Positions 26,501 to 41,202 of a stretch of 64,000 nucleotides of DNA are shown here, in pieces. The notes under the pieces are model-generated. The model searched no databases. It saw only the letters and a list, made by a program, of their open reading frames with translations, and was not told the DNA's origin. Both the position numbers and the translations under genes were made by a program. Source of the stretch: Hydractinia symbiolongicarpus (Eukaryota; Cnidaria; Hydrozoa; Anthoathecata; Hydractiniidae); NCBI RefSeq assembly GCF_029227915.1, contig NC_079887.1, forward strand, positions 22,131,650-22,195,649, given 5' to 3'. Each line of letters opens with the position of its first letter. Within the stretch, counting starts at the first letter, position 1.

Positions 26501-29500
26501 CGATGGTATAGTCTATGTACAGCAATGCTAGAAGTCGTGTCAGGATTACCGATTCACTTAGTGATGAATTTAGTGTAAATGTTGGTGTACATCAGGGTTC
26601 TGTACTTAGTCCTTTGTTGTTTATTCTATTCTTAGAAGCGCTGTCGATGGAGTTCAGAACAGGTTGTTCATGGGAGTTATTGTATGCAGATGATTTGGTT
26701 CTCATAGCAGAGTCGATGGAAGAATTAGTTGAAAGGTTTGAGAAGTGGAAGAAAGGACTAGAAGAGAAAGGGCTAAAGGTAAACACAGCAAAGTCTAAAG
26801 TCATGATTAGTAGCATTGCAGGTGTGACCATGTAGTTGGAAAGTGGCCTTGTGGAGTTTGCAGGAAATGGGTTGGTAGTAACTCAATTTTTTGTCAGACT
26901 TGCAAGCATTGGGTACATAAGAAGTGCAGTAGTATTAGTGGAAGGTTAAGAGCTGACATTCAGTTTGATTGCAAGCGTTGCAAAGGTGAGATTATAGAGA
27001 ATAAAGTATTTCCAGCTTTAATAATGTACAACAGTGGCTCGTTAGAGATAGTTGAGAACTTCTGTTACTTAGGTGATATGTTGGGGGTGTTGGAAGAAGT
27101 GTTACTTGCAGGATAGGTTCTGCTTGGAAAAAGTTCAGAGAGTTACTTCCTATGTTGACTAGCAGAGTCCTGTCAATTGAGGTAAAAGGTAGGTTGTATG
27201 AGGCCTGTGTAAGAAGTAAGACATGGGCAGTGAGGCAGGAAGATCTTGACCGTTTAGAAAGGAATGATATGAGAATGGTTAGGTGGATGTGTAACGCCAG
27301 TCTGAGAGACAGAAAGAGTTCAGATGAGCTAAGACGCAGGCTAAGTCTCCGTAGAATTAAAGATGTTATCCAGATAAGAAGATTGAATTGGCTGGGGCAC
27401 TTGGAAAGAATGGAGGAGGATAATTGGGTAAGAAAGTGTAAAGACTTGATAGTTCCTGGGGCAAAGCCCAGAGCCAGACCGAGGAAAGACTTGGCAGGAG
27501 GTTATAAGGACAGACTTACAGAGGAAGTTAAGTTTAGATCTAACACGGTCTAGATGAGATTGGAAGATGGTCATTAATATACCCTGTCCAACCGATGCTA
27601 GCATGATAAACGGACGTTAAGCCGAGAATGATGATGATGATGATCCTTCACTTCGATTAATTTCAATTCGTTTTTTTAATTCGTTTTTCAAATTAAAAAA
27701 AGAAAGAGTTAAAGAACTAAATTAAAAAAAGTTAAATTAAATTCATGTGTTGTATTTTCCTTTAATGCAATTTTGACTAATTATTAACTAAGTAATTTTA
27801 CTGTTGCATGCTCGTGTTATTTAAAAATTTGATCTTGCTTATTATACTTGCATTGTGCTCTTACTATCAATTCTCTCACTTGCATTAATTAGTACTCATA
27901 CTCATAATAATTTGTAGCGTTACTCGCACTCACGCACTAGAACAACAAAAGTAAAATGAAGAGAATTGAAGATAACTTATTTTGGTAATTTTATGTAGGT
28001 TTGACTTATTTTAGTTTTTACTAAAATATGACCAGCTAATTTAATGTCTATGCATCCTTTAGTTTGGCCATCCAGAAAAATAAGTTTTTAGAAGAAAAGA
28101 AGTTTGTTGAGGCTGAAATCAATAAAAAATCAGATTATTTAACAAATTTAAAACCAAGACTTGATCAGATTATCAAGGTATGTGTGTATTTTATCTGTGT
28201 TAAAGTGACAGTGAATAAGGGTGAACCCATTTTTGTTTTTAATAATTTCAGGCTACGATGCCTGTTCAAGAATATATGGGTATGCCTATTGAAGCCGAAC
28301 GGTTATTATTTGAAAGAGCACAATATTTACCTAGGTGAGTAATGCTATGTCTGGTAAATATGTTACTTTTGTGTTTATCAGTGTTATTTTGGAAGTTGGG
28401 TTTCATATTAAAATTAGATTTAAGTAGCACAGATAAATGTAATGTATTGTATTTTAGACCTCTGTACGTTTTGTACATTCAAGCTAAAGCATACAAAGAT
28501 GTTTGTGGTATGATTGCTTTTTTAGTATATATATAGTATATAGTATATAGCAGAAAAATGCATATGCAGACTTTTGTTTAGATAAGCAGCTCTCTGTGGA
28601 TATCGAGGGGGATTTACAAGTTGCTAAAACGGAATTTCTGGAAGATAAAATGCAACCAGGTTTGTGTTCGTTGATTGATAGAGAATAAAATGAAACCACT
28701 TAACTATTTCAGCTGGCTATTTTAAGCCAGATTTTTTCCTTCATGTTTTGATCCCCCCATACATATTGGTGAAAAAAATTCTGCCAGTAATGTGTTATTT
28801 CCATTTTCTACACTATCATTTCTTAAGTTGGGATTTTTGTGGACACAGCAAATCAGTGTTTCAAATATACTAAAAAATTCTTGTTCAGATTTCGAACAAG
28901 GCTATATTCCAATCTTGAAATGACTGATTAGAAATCTTTTAGTGCCAGTAAGAAGGAGAATGCCAGCTTTAAACGCGTCGTTACAACCATGCCATATTTT
29001 TACTCAGCGACTGTCATTATTAAGCCTCCAATCAACGGAGAAAATGACTTTGAAAAGATTTAACTATATTTGGATTGTTATTGTTCTCAATACTGAATTT
29101 AATCTCAGCATCTGGTGCTCTATCGTTAGTACCGATTATAAACCTTTAAAAAAGTTATTGGTTGTAATGGCTTTTACACACGGGAAAAATATAATTTTCA
29201 ATTTAGGTTCTGAGGGTAATTTGTGCAGCAAGTTTATGTAGAAAAAGAAAATGACAGCGCTGCAAGGGTGAAGTTAGGATTTACAAACAAGTATTTAAGT
29301 ATGGCATGGTAAATAGTTTTTGTTGCTTTTTATTATAATATTCTTTCTTTTTTAAGTAGATAGTGATGATTCTGAAACTGAAGGAAATAACGATGGTGGA
29401 GATTCTGATGGAAAAAGGGACAGAAGGGTAGGGATTTGTCATTAAGTGTGTTCTGAATTTATTTTGTATTTGCCTTCTAAGGCGGAGACAAATAAAGTAA

Positions 29501-32291
29501 TTTTTCTAAACAAATTCTGATTACCAGTTTGTTCAAGTTGTAAAACATGCATATTTTTTTGTACAGAAAGTGAAAAGTGAAAAAGGGAAGTCGCAATCAG
29601 AAGCTCAACGAAAACAATTACTTAAAAAGCATCCTCTGACTGTTCACATTAAACTGAAGTGTAAAGGTAACAATTTGCTAAGTTGTGCTGTCTTGCATTT
29701 ATTGACCCACTTTTATTATTGTAAAGGAACAACTAACAAAGTTTTGCTATAATATTTTTCTAAAAACAGACTAAAATAATGATGATGTAATGTTTACATT
29801 TTACAAACATGTTTTAGGTAAATACGAAATAGGGTTAAAGTTTCGTCACTTTCGCACCTTGTGTATAAACACAGTTAAAATCAAGCTCATTCTGTCAGAT
29901 GAAGCAAAGACAACAGAAAACAGGTAAGACTTTGGATTTTTAGATTTCTGAAGTTTGGACTCTTTTTATTCTTATTTTTATTTAATTTAATTTTTATTTG
30001 GATTTTTTAATCTTATAACAGTTCACTTTTATCGACTGATGCTTTGTTACGAGACCTACTATCTGCTGACATGGGAAAGGAATCACCAAACCCAGCCAAC
30101 AAGTACCAGTTGGAGAAACTAGGCATGGGACCAATGTCTTCACATGTAGCGTCTGTTGGTTATCCTTTTTACTGGGTTCAGTGGATATGTGGAATGAACT
30201 ACCTACCAAATGAAGCTATCCACAGCTACGTGCCAGATTCTGCTGTAAATGTGAAACACTTTCAGTCAGTAATCAATGCTATTAGGGCTCGGATCGAGGC
30301 TCGTTTATCTTTACAAAAACAGTTATCCCAACTAGGTGTGCTTTTGACTATTTAGCAAAGTTGAGAGAACATTTATGTAGTCTTTATTGCCTTTCAATCT
30401 TCACTGCATTTGTTTTAGAACAATTGATAATTCCATCTTATGCTGACAAACAAACAGCTGGCTCTCAAAAAGTTGTGTGTACTTTATCCAGTTGGAAAAT
30501 GATTTACTTTGAAGATGTCTTGGTATTGAATTACTTCCAAAATATTTTCATAGCTAATAATAGCTACTGTGGTTACCATTTTGCGTGACAGAAAGACGTT
30601 ATACGGATACTATAAAATTTGTAGTATAATTTTAACATTTATTCTTTGGTTTCAGAAATTTACATCAGCATCAGATTTGCTTGATTGTGGTTTGATATCA
30701 GAAGATTGTACTTTTTATGCAGCAAAATTGGCAAGGGAAGGTATGTGTGAGTAAATTGAAGGAAGACTAAAAAAAATATTGCTGTTTGAAAAAAAATATC
30801 ATTATTAGCATTTGTTGTTATTTTTTTTTTACTATAAACTTTATACATTATATTTTTAATAATTCCATTTACTGATAGCTTTGCTGAGCTGCACTATGTT
30901 TAGTATATGTCTTGTATTGAACCTGTATAAAAGATTGTTCTTTACTTAGAACAATAAATATTATTTTGTAGAAACATTGAATGTTGCTGTTGCAATACAT
31001 TCTAATTACCCGCTCCAAACTCCTTTATTTTTGTTGTCGTTTGGTAGTGAAAAGTCTGATGTGAACTCAGTGGTTGATTTAATGGTATCTATATTGGTTT
31101 TTATTATTATTCTTTTGTTAATCAGTTGATACAACCTTAGCAAACTTAACCTTCATAAATTGATGTGTTACCTGACTTTCTGTTTAACTTAGATAAACAC
31201 TCCAGTATTTTTCGATTTCAGTGTTTAGAACGAGAGATAAATGCTTACGGTGAAGACATTTGTGCTGAAACATCTAATAAAAACATGATGCTTTCGATTT
31301 TATTAAAGAAATTACAGGTAAAAGAGAATATTTCTTTGTTATTCATGATCTCCATGATTGATTGTTTTTGTTGATCTTTTGCTTACCCTCAAAACCCAAA
31401 CAAAATTTAGTATTTATTTTACATTGTTTACCAAGTGTTTAGAACAAAAAAGATTTTGATTCTGCATACACTACAGAAATTTCCGAATCGAAATTTCCGA
31501 ATCGAAATGCTGTCTTTGCGAATTATTCTACAAAAAAAAAAATTGAAGTCTTATTTTTTTGTCTACTATTTGTATGACCTATATCTATATTGTTTTTTAC
31601 AACAAAATAACCATTAACAATGGATCAATGGCAAGTAGCCTATAATCATCCCCAACTGCAGCTGCAAGAAGGTTTACTCTACAATGAGAACATTTTTGCA
31701 AACCAATTTTATATTTTATATTATTTTATTCTAATTTGAACCTTGCACTACTGTTTTTAAAAAATCTTACTGACTCGTACTGTGAATAATGTCAGAAATC
31801 AACACAAGCTACGCCAGTACTTATGATGGCCCCATCCTACACCTTTTTGTAGAAAAAAATGTTTTTTCTTAGATATGTTATGATATGTTTATTGAGACTG
31901 GACCAAACCAATCTACTAAAGAGAAATTATACACAAGAAAAACAAGGTCAGACTATATTTACCATTTTCATGTTTTGTAAATGAATGAATGAGGGTCTTT
32001 CGTGAAAAAAAAACCTCTGCTGAAAAGGGGGACTCTCTCTTATCTTGCAAAAAAGGCATTTATTTAAATAGGAAAAACGAAGTGTTCTTTAAAACGGTGT
32101 TGTTATGAATATATCGTTCTTCGTTTTTCCTGTTATGATTTTCGCTAACTCAAAATCAGTGCCTCCTTTAAATGTTAAGATTTCTGATCTCGCATTTAGT
32201 TGTTACCAGTGATTTAAATGATATTTTTAGAGGCCGTGATCGTAACAGACCATATGTTTATCACCATGATGGCTATTTTACACACCGCTGA
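14591..32291 (+). CDS. THOC5: THO complex subunit 5 (mRNA export factor)
   Basis: Twenty exons join in phase to 707 codons (human family member ~680). Exons: 14591-14731, 14840-15019, 15109-15219, 19716-19813, 19900-19975, 21747-21817, 28063-28177, 28252-28334, 28458-28507, 28582-28659, 29360-29427, 29567-29666, 29818-29923, 30022-30335, 30419-30522, 30656-30740, 30972-31084, 31222-31317, 31873-31946, 32231-32291. Family landmarks: [11 protein letters not shown] (exon 3), [19 protein letters not shown] (exon 4), [12 protein letters not shown] (exon 6), PVQEYMGMP (exon 8), an acidic Ser/Asp/Glu linker (about residues 335-357), [13 protein letters not shown] (exon 14) and the terminus HHDGYFTHR. 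The N-terminal half is coiled-coil; the C-terminal half corresponds to the RWD-like region. In the TREX/THO complex it couples transcription to nuclear mRNA export. The exon 1 donor is chosen at GTAAGT (14732) because reading on to 14790 breaks phase. AATAAA at 32311 lies 20 nt after the stop. Two LINEs and one MITE sit in its introns. Confidence 0.95.
16426..18316 (+). mobile_element. RTE-like LINE copy 1 (5'-truncated, dead) in THOC5 intron 3
   Basis: The copy begins at a point homologous to ~25770 of copy 2, so the endonuclease is missing. The reverse transcriptase region (16454-17360) shows [12 protein letters not shown], an [16 protein letters not shown] block, [12 protein letters not shown], the palm motif with [12 protein letters not shown], and ELLYADDL (the F/YADD active site). 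After it comes a cysteine-rich segment (CGVCRKG...CQTCKHC...CKRCKG) and the family's C-terminal block ending GRPRKTW. It is broken by a 7-nt deletion near 17060, a 1-nt deletion after YADDL (~17350) and a TGG-to-TAG change at 17907. The 3' end is GCCGAGAATGATGAT, the short trinucleotide tail typical of RTE-type elements. Confidence 0.9.
18936..19275. repeat. ~155-165-bp degenerate tandem repeat with TGACGTCA sites
   Basis: Units start at TGACGTCA (18936), TGACATCA (19090) and TGACGTCA (19253), the last partial. Each continues with a run of A, then AACCCT...TTATCAAAAA...TATACATTTTCTTG...CGTTTAA...GGCA. The sites are CRE-like in sequence, but nothing shows they are regulatory; the array lies in a THOC5 intron. 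Confidence 0.65.
20387..21704. mobile_element. Non-autonomous TIR element, copy 1 (MITE-like) in THOC5 intron 5
   Basis: The 1,318-bp element starts CCGTATTTCCGATATATAACCC and ends GGGTTTATTTACCGGAAAAAAGGG, flanked by TA on each side. The body is nearly the same as at 55480-56692 (for example AAGTTGATTTTTACGACTTCC and TGCGCGATCCTATATCTACG). There is no open frame of note. It ends 42 bp before THOC5 exon 6, so it supplies most of that intron's sequence up to the acceptor. The TA flanks suggest a Tc1/mariner-type mobiliser (inference). Confidence 0.8.
22812..22896. repeat. Short inverted repeat CAACCTCGAnTCC
   Basis: CAACCTCGACTCCGGG near 22812 faces TCCTGGGATCGAGGTTG ending near 22896. A further CAACCTCGGTCCCAG copy lies near 23908. 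This is the look of a very short MITE family with CAACCTCG ends. It lies in THOC5 intron 6. Confidence 0.45.
24620..27643 (+). mobile_element. RTE-like LINE copy 2 (longest, with endonuclease) in THOC5 intron 6
   Basis: The N-terminal APE-type endonuclease (24638-~25260) has [48 protein letters not shown] and [12 protein letters not shown], followed by a connector (25330-25776) and the reverse transcriptase (25790-26820) with [10 protein letters not shown] and [11 protein letters not shown]. The cysteine-rich segment and GRPRK-type end block run to ~27540. The copy is inactive: an internal deletion near 25255, frameshifts near 25300, 25770, 26130 and 26820, and a TAG at 26509-26511. The 3' tail is (GAT)n after the shared GCTAGCATG..AAACGGACGTTAAGCC motif. 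The endonuclease resembles proteins often labelled craniofacial-development-protein-2-like, which derive from RTE-type elements. Confidence 0.92.
32070..32131. repeat. Perfect 13-bp inverted repeat in THOC5 intron 19
   Basis: AGGAAAAACGAAG (32070-32082) and CTTCGTTTTTCCT (32119-32131) are exact reverse complements with a 36-bp spacer. They could fold in the pre-mRNA; no function is implied. Confidence 0.6.
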
Positions 32292-32310
32292 TATTGTATG
32301 GATTGAGAAG

Positions 32311-32316
32311 AATAAA
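32311..32316 (+). promoter_or_regulatory. Candidate polyadenylation signal for THOC5
   Basis: AATAAA 20 nt after the THOC5 stop codon. Position and strand fit, though the resulting 3' UTR would be very short. Confidence 0.4.
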
Positions 32317-32802
32317 CAAGAAAGACTGATTATTATAGAAATCTTTTTTTCCTTGAATTTATTAAAACTCAAACTAATTTCTTTTTTGCTTTGCATAATT
32401 GAGTAGTAGCAATTTAAATTTAAGATGTGATTCTTGCCAATGACATATATGGATCTCTCAACAACAATTAACATGCTATGATGAAAGTTGAGTCCACAAA
32501 AGAAAATCTATTCACGATTACATATTGACAGGGTGGTTAAAAATGAATAAATATTTGTACCTTCCTAATTTACTATCTGCTAAAGTCATGCTATTTTCAG
32601 GCTGTGCCAAAAGTAAAGTGTTAGGTTGTGTAAAAAAATTAATTTAGGTGTGCTTTAGGTAGCCCACGTGAGAAACTAAACTTTTAAAAAGTTAAGCACA
32701 GCTAAATAATATACTCCATATCTTGCTTCATATATACATAAAAACCTTTCTGAAAAAGGCTTTATAAAATTGTTGATCATTTTGATCAGAAAACACTAAA
32801 AC

Positions 32803-35787
32803 ATGAGTACTGCATATCGTTATGGAGTTTGGTTTGTGAAAGGTATTCGTGAGTTCACAAAAGCTGGATACGATGTCGCATCAAAAAATTTCGAATCTCT
32901 TGATGGTATCTCTGTTAATGGAAGGTCTTATCTAATTACTGGTGCTAACAGTGGCATAGGTAAATATTACTTAACTTCATTTAAGTGTTTCAAAGTTTAT
33001 TTGTTTGGTACAAGCTTAAACCAAACCTAATATGCTGCATGGCCTTCTAATGTATAGTTTTGGCCGAAACTATGAAGGTGTGAAAAAGGTGTGTCAACAT
33101 GCTCTAGACTTAGCCTTGTAATAGGATTGATGAAGTTTTTTGTCCTTGCATTGTTTTCTTGCCTCAAGAAAAAAAATTAAATGCAATATGATGCCCTTTG
33201 TAGGACTTTTATCAATAACAGCACCGAAGAAAAGATGAGATGCAGTAATAATACTACTCATTCTTGTTTGATTTGTGAAAGACCTTTTTACACTTAGGTA
33301 AAGAAACTGCAATGGAGATTGCAAAACGAGGAGGTACTATTCATATGGTTTGTCGAAATGAAGTAAAAGGTAAAGAAGCTCAAGATGAAATCAAAACACA
33401 TTCTGGTAAGCAGTCCTACTGTTATTGTTTAAATGTTTTCTTTTGAAGTCTCTCTAATCATCAGGCCTTTATTTCTTCAGGCAATCTGAGAAAAATTTCA
33501 CAGGTTACAGAATTTACCTGAAACGGAGTCCTACGGCTGGCTAACTAAGCTGTTTTGTGCCTGTTATTTTCTAGATATTTTAAGTCATGATTAAGAAAAA
33601 AGTCATTGAGAAGGTTGATTTAGAAAAGTGATTTGCATACACGTAAACGAAGAAAATTGTTATGAATAACAACAGGAGTAACAGGCTTTAAAAGAAGAAC
33701 TAAGAAGAACTTGTGTGAAAAATTAGCATTACAAATTGGCTTGTGTATAGTTCGTAATATCAGTACGTTTTATAATTTTTTAACATATTAGGAAACGACG
33801 ATGTTCATCTTCACATCTTGGACATGTCTGAACCGCAGAAGGTCTATTTATTTGCAAAGCAGTTTGTTGAGACATCGAAACCACTGCATGTTATTATAAA
33901 CAATGCTGGTTGTATGGAGAACACAAGAGTTTTGACTGAAGATGGTTTAGAAAAGAACTTTGCTACTAACACATTGGGAACATATGTGCTGACGTCATCA
34001 TTAATTGATCACATTAAAAAATTTGACTCGCCCCAGGTTATAACTGTCACTTCAGGTGTTTGTTGTTTTTGTTGTTGTTATTGTTGTTGTTATGCCTAAA
34101 TGTGGTTGCTTCTAAATTCTAACTGCTATAAGACACCTTTAGCAGTATAATATGGCCAATGAAAGAAAATTTCAACCTTTTTCTTTGAAACAGCCTCTTC
34201 ATTCATGGAATTGGGACAGACCCGATACAGCTTTCCCATATAAGGACAGACCTACACATTTCATCATTAACTGTATTAAACTGAAAATTTTTCAAAATTT
34301 TAAGCAACTGTTGACAAGTTTCGAATAAAGAGTACTGTGAAAAACTTTTAATACCCCACAAAAATATTTAGACAGGGTTTGAGAGTTAATACTTTCCTAC
34401 TAACCTTGTAAAGTGGCCAGAAAATTTTTTGTGAGGGATTGTAGAATAACCTTTCACCTAAAGCGAGAGATAGTGCGTCCATAATGTATAAGCTAATAAA
34501 AAAATATAATAAGTGAGTGATTTTTCTTATTTCACACTTTTTCAAGGGATTTTTGAAACCTTGTATATCGTGAATCGTTTAGGCCTTTGCAGAACGTTTT
34601 TGAAAACAAAAATTAAAAGTTTAGGAAATTTAGGAAATACAAAAAAAAAATGATGTGCAGCTAAAAAAATGTTTCTTTCCTTCACAGGTGGTATGTTGTT
34701 AGTGAAACTTAAGTTGGACGACCTACAATTAGAAGAGATGAATCCCTTCGATGGAGCTGTTGCTTATTCTCTCAACAAACGTCAACAGGTTGTGATGACT
34801 GATCATTGGACGAAACAACACCCACAAATACAATTCACAACAATGCATCCAGGTGAGATACTCTTAACTCGATGCCCACCCTCATACAAAAGCATACAAT
34901 CTCATTCAAAATGACAAATCTCCTATAATCTCCTACAATCACTTACAAAGCTACCTAAAATATATAATTTCTAATACAAACTCCTGCTTTTTTAGATTTT
35001 CATTCAACCAAAATTTTGTTTTTAACATTTCTTCAGACCATCAAATAAACATATTGTTACCTTATTTGTTTTTGTAATTTTTGGGACATGATTGGTTTTC
35101 GTCCTGAGTTTTAATAATCCTATTTTGTGAAGCAGGACCTGTTATGGTAATAATATACAATATTATTACAAAATTAGCAACTTTTAAACTCTCCTACTTT
35201 TCTGTTACTTTTTTATCAATTTGATCACGTAATCTCATACAAATGAACGGAAAATTTAACTACAATCTCCTACAAATAAGAGATAAAATTATGGTGGGTA
35301 CCCTGACCTTTTTTTATTTCTTTGCTATATAACCAAAATTAATATGATGATGTACATACTACAAATCTTCGTCGTGGATGTTGCTTCAATAAATATATCT
35401 GATCAACAAAATCCAATTTTTGACCTTCGTGCTTTAATGTCATTTTTATGTTTAAACTGCTCTAAAAATGCAAGATTAATGACGCATGACGTTTTAAAGT
35501 ACTGTGTGTCTTTCATAGGATGGGCAGACACTCCTGCAGTGCGACTGTCATTACCAGATTTCCATCGCAGAATGGGAGACAGGTTGCGTACACCGTACCA
35601 AGGCGCTGATACCCTTATTTGGTTGTGTGTGTCAGAAACAGCCAGGAAGCTCCCTGGAGGAGGGTTTTATCAAGATCGAAAGAGTGTAAAAAAACATTTA
35701 CCGTTAGCATGGACTAAATCTTCAACGGAAGAAGAAGACTTGTTTGTGAAGAAATTGGAAGAAATCTCGTCAAAATATACACAGTGA
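32803..35787 (+). CDS. DHRS12: SDR family member 12 dehydrogenase/reductase
   Basis: Five exons (32803-32959, 33298-33405, 33792-34055, 34688-34852, 35519-35787) join in phase to 320 codons, almost the length of the human protein. The N-terminus (YGVWFVKGIREFTKAGYD) is the family-specific extension before the Rossmann fold. Short-chain dehydrogenase motifs are all present: TGANSGIGK (cofactor binding), NNAGCM, the VTSGGM catalytic-serine strand and Y-S-L-N-K (catalytic Tyr and Lys). GLEKNFATNTLGTYVLT and FTTMHPGWADTPAVR match the family, and FYQDRKSVKKHLPLAWTK is its typical tail. The substrate of DHRS12 is not settled; NAD(P)-dependent oxidoreduction of a lipid or carbonyl is the usual expectation. 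The gene starts 512 bp after the THOC5 stop, on the same strand. Confidence 0.95.
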
Positions 35788-36491
35788 CGAATCTATATTT
35801 TATATTTCAACAAAGATGTCTTCTGCGACTAAAACAGTCCTCGAATCTTGTGACTGACTCCACAGACTGTAAAGAATGTATATTTTTACAAAAGAAAGGC
35901 AGAAAAAATGTCGTTATTACCAGTTTTACCTCTTTTGTTTAGATTTTGTTCTGCTTTTTGTATCATTGCACCTTAAATAGGTTTCCATAATTAATCATTC
36001 TATACGTTCGTCTGTTTTGATGGTTTAAGTATTAACAAATCTCTTCGTTGTGAGGTTGAGTAATATAGAAGTTTTTGGAAATAAGGTAGTACGGTCGTAC
36101 TTTATAAACATTTTGCACCTCTCAAACTGTTTACTGTTCTGTTATGTTTTATATGCTAATGAAAATTTAGAATTAGATTGTGTAAAATTATTTTTGTGGA
36201 TACTTAATTGTGTTTTGTTTCAGTCAAATATATTGTTAGAGGATCGTTTATTAAATTAAAATTATAAAAAAAGGCTGGTTCTGTGTTATATAAATAGAAT
36301 TTGTAACAAAAATTTAAAAACTGATTAAAAAAATTTATAGAAATAGAAAAATGCTTCTCCCTGTCGAAAATATTTTTATAGTTATTTTTCGCGCAAACTT
36401 TATTAATTCGTTAAAAGTCGAGATTGTTAAGATGTGTTTACACGTGGGCTTTCTATATTAAAGATTGTTTTATATTTAGCAGTGACCAAAA

Positions 36492-36971
36492 ATGAGTTCA
36501 AAGTTTGCAACGCTGAACAAAAGGTTGCTATCCAACCCACATTTTGCTGAAGGATTAGTTGTGAAGGGGTTTGGGCGTGGCAGCAAAGAACTTGGAATAC
36601 CCACAGCGAATTATCCAGAAGAAGTGGTTAACAATTTACCAGATGATATAGCCACTGGTGTTTATTATGGTTGGTCACGTGTTAATAATGGTGACATTTT
36701 CAAAATGGTGTTAAGTGTAGGCTGGAATCCATATTATAAAAACGAAAAGAAATCCATGGAAACTCATATTTTACACTCCTTCGCAGATGATTTTTACGGT
36801 TCAACGTTACGTATCACAATGACTGGTTACATAAGACCAGAGGAGAATTTCAACTCTCTTGATGAACTTATTAAAGCTATTCAAAACGATATTAAAGTTG
36901 CTGACGAAGCTTTAGAAAAAGCTGAACATAAAGAATTAAAACAAAACTTATTCCTCACCGCCGACAAATAG
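36492..36971 (+). CDS. RFK: Riboflavin kinase
   Basis: A single exon of 159 codons, matching the ~155-residue animal enzyme. It phosphorylates riboflavin with ATP to FMN in the cytosol, the first step to FMN and FAD. The motif GRGSKELGIPTANYP carries the PTAN Mg-ATP site; GVYYGW and VGWNPYYKNEKKSMETHIL follow, the latter holding the catalytic glutamate (METHI); then FYGSTLRITMTGYIRPE and a C-terminal helix. The start is the first ATG in frame after stops and matches the family's N-terminus. TTTAGCAG just before it could be a splice acceptor joining a 5' UTR exon. No intron interrupts the coding region although its neighbours have many, so a retro-copied origin is possible but not shown. Confidence 0.95.
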   Translation: MSSKFATLNKRLLSNPHFAEGLVVKGFGRGSKELGIPTANYPEEVVNNLPDDIATGVYYGWSRVNNGDIFKMVLSVGWNPYYKNEKKSMETHILHSFADDFYGSTLRITMTGYIRPEENFNSLDELIKAIQNDIKVADEALEKAEHKELKQNLFLTADK

Positions 36972-37090
36972 CTGATTTTGTGTTCAGCTATAGACGAGTT
37001 GTGGTGTAACGTATCGTTTTGATTTCGCGCCAAAAACAATACCGTGCGCGCATGTCTACAGGGAGAAAGTTTTAAACAACTGACCGCAAC

Positions 37091-37096
37091 AATAAA
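37091..37096 (+). promoter_or_regulatory. Candidate polyadenylation signal for RFK
   Basis: AATAAA about 120 nt after the RFK stop codon, on the right strand. Confidence 0.45.
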
Positions 37097-37445
37097 ATAA
37101 TTCAATTCTAAAAAAAACTTTAAAAAAGCTTTAAAAAAGGAAAAACAATTAAGTTCTCTTAAGGGCTTGTATTCCTGAAAAAATTTTCTTTCTTTTTTTT
37201 GCTTAGCTTGATGCGCGTGCATATACGTCACATATAACTTGTCTGTTACGTTCTGTTATTCTCTTTAAAACATAACAAATATTCTAATCACTAGTTTATA
37301 TGTACAACCTGAGAATGTGAATGGACCAAAAAAATTGATAATTTTAATATAATTTATAATTAAAGATGTTTCTATTAATATTTTATGATATCAGTTTTAT
37401 TTTTTATTATTTTATACTTTTAACTCGCCACAATAAAAGAAATTC

Positions 37446-37497
37446 TTGATTTAGCGCCTCATTGATTTAGCGCCTCATTGATTTAGCGCCTCATTGA
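37446..37497. repeat. 16-bp tandem repeat, three units
   Basis: TTGATTTAGCGCCTCA is repeated three times in exact tandem between RFK and COQ5. Confidence 0.9.
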
Positions 37498-37968
37498 TTA
37501 AGCATGTTCAATCTTTTAACATTTCTCGATCTCGATAACTCTAATAAATAGTAGAGTGCCCCTCTCAAATCTCGGATGAACATTTCTTATGATGAAAAAT
37601 ATTTAATAAGCGCTCACCTCGATTGAGCATCCTTTTAATCTTATATTTACAGTGAATAGGTTATGATTTGAACAAGAAATGTAATTACGCTATATATACT
37701 AATATAAAATTTTTTTAGTTCAAATTTACTGACAAATGGTTTTGTTTCTCTTAACTTTTTGATCTAATATAAGATTCAAACTGCTATTGCACGATGTATG
37801 TTATACAAATTTAGTGATAGAATTTAAAACCACTTAGAAAGATTTTTCTCGTCTTGTGACGTCTCAATGTTGTATCTTGTATCAGCATCTCTGTGTGAAA
37901 TATCTGCGAAACATCTAGCGAAATCTTTCCATATTTTTAAACTTTTTTTTCATTTTTTAGGTACAAAA

Positions 37969-41202
<3,234 letters not shown>

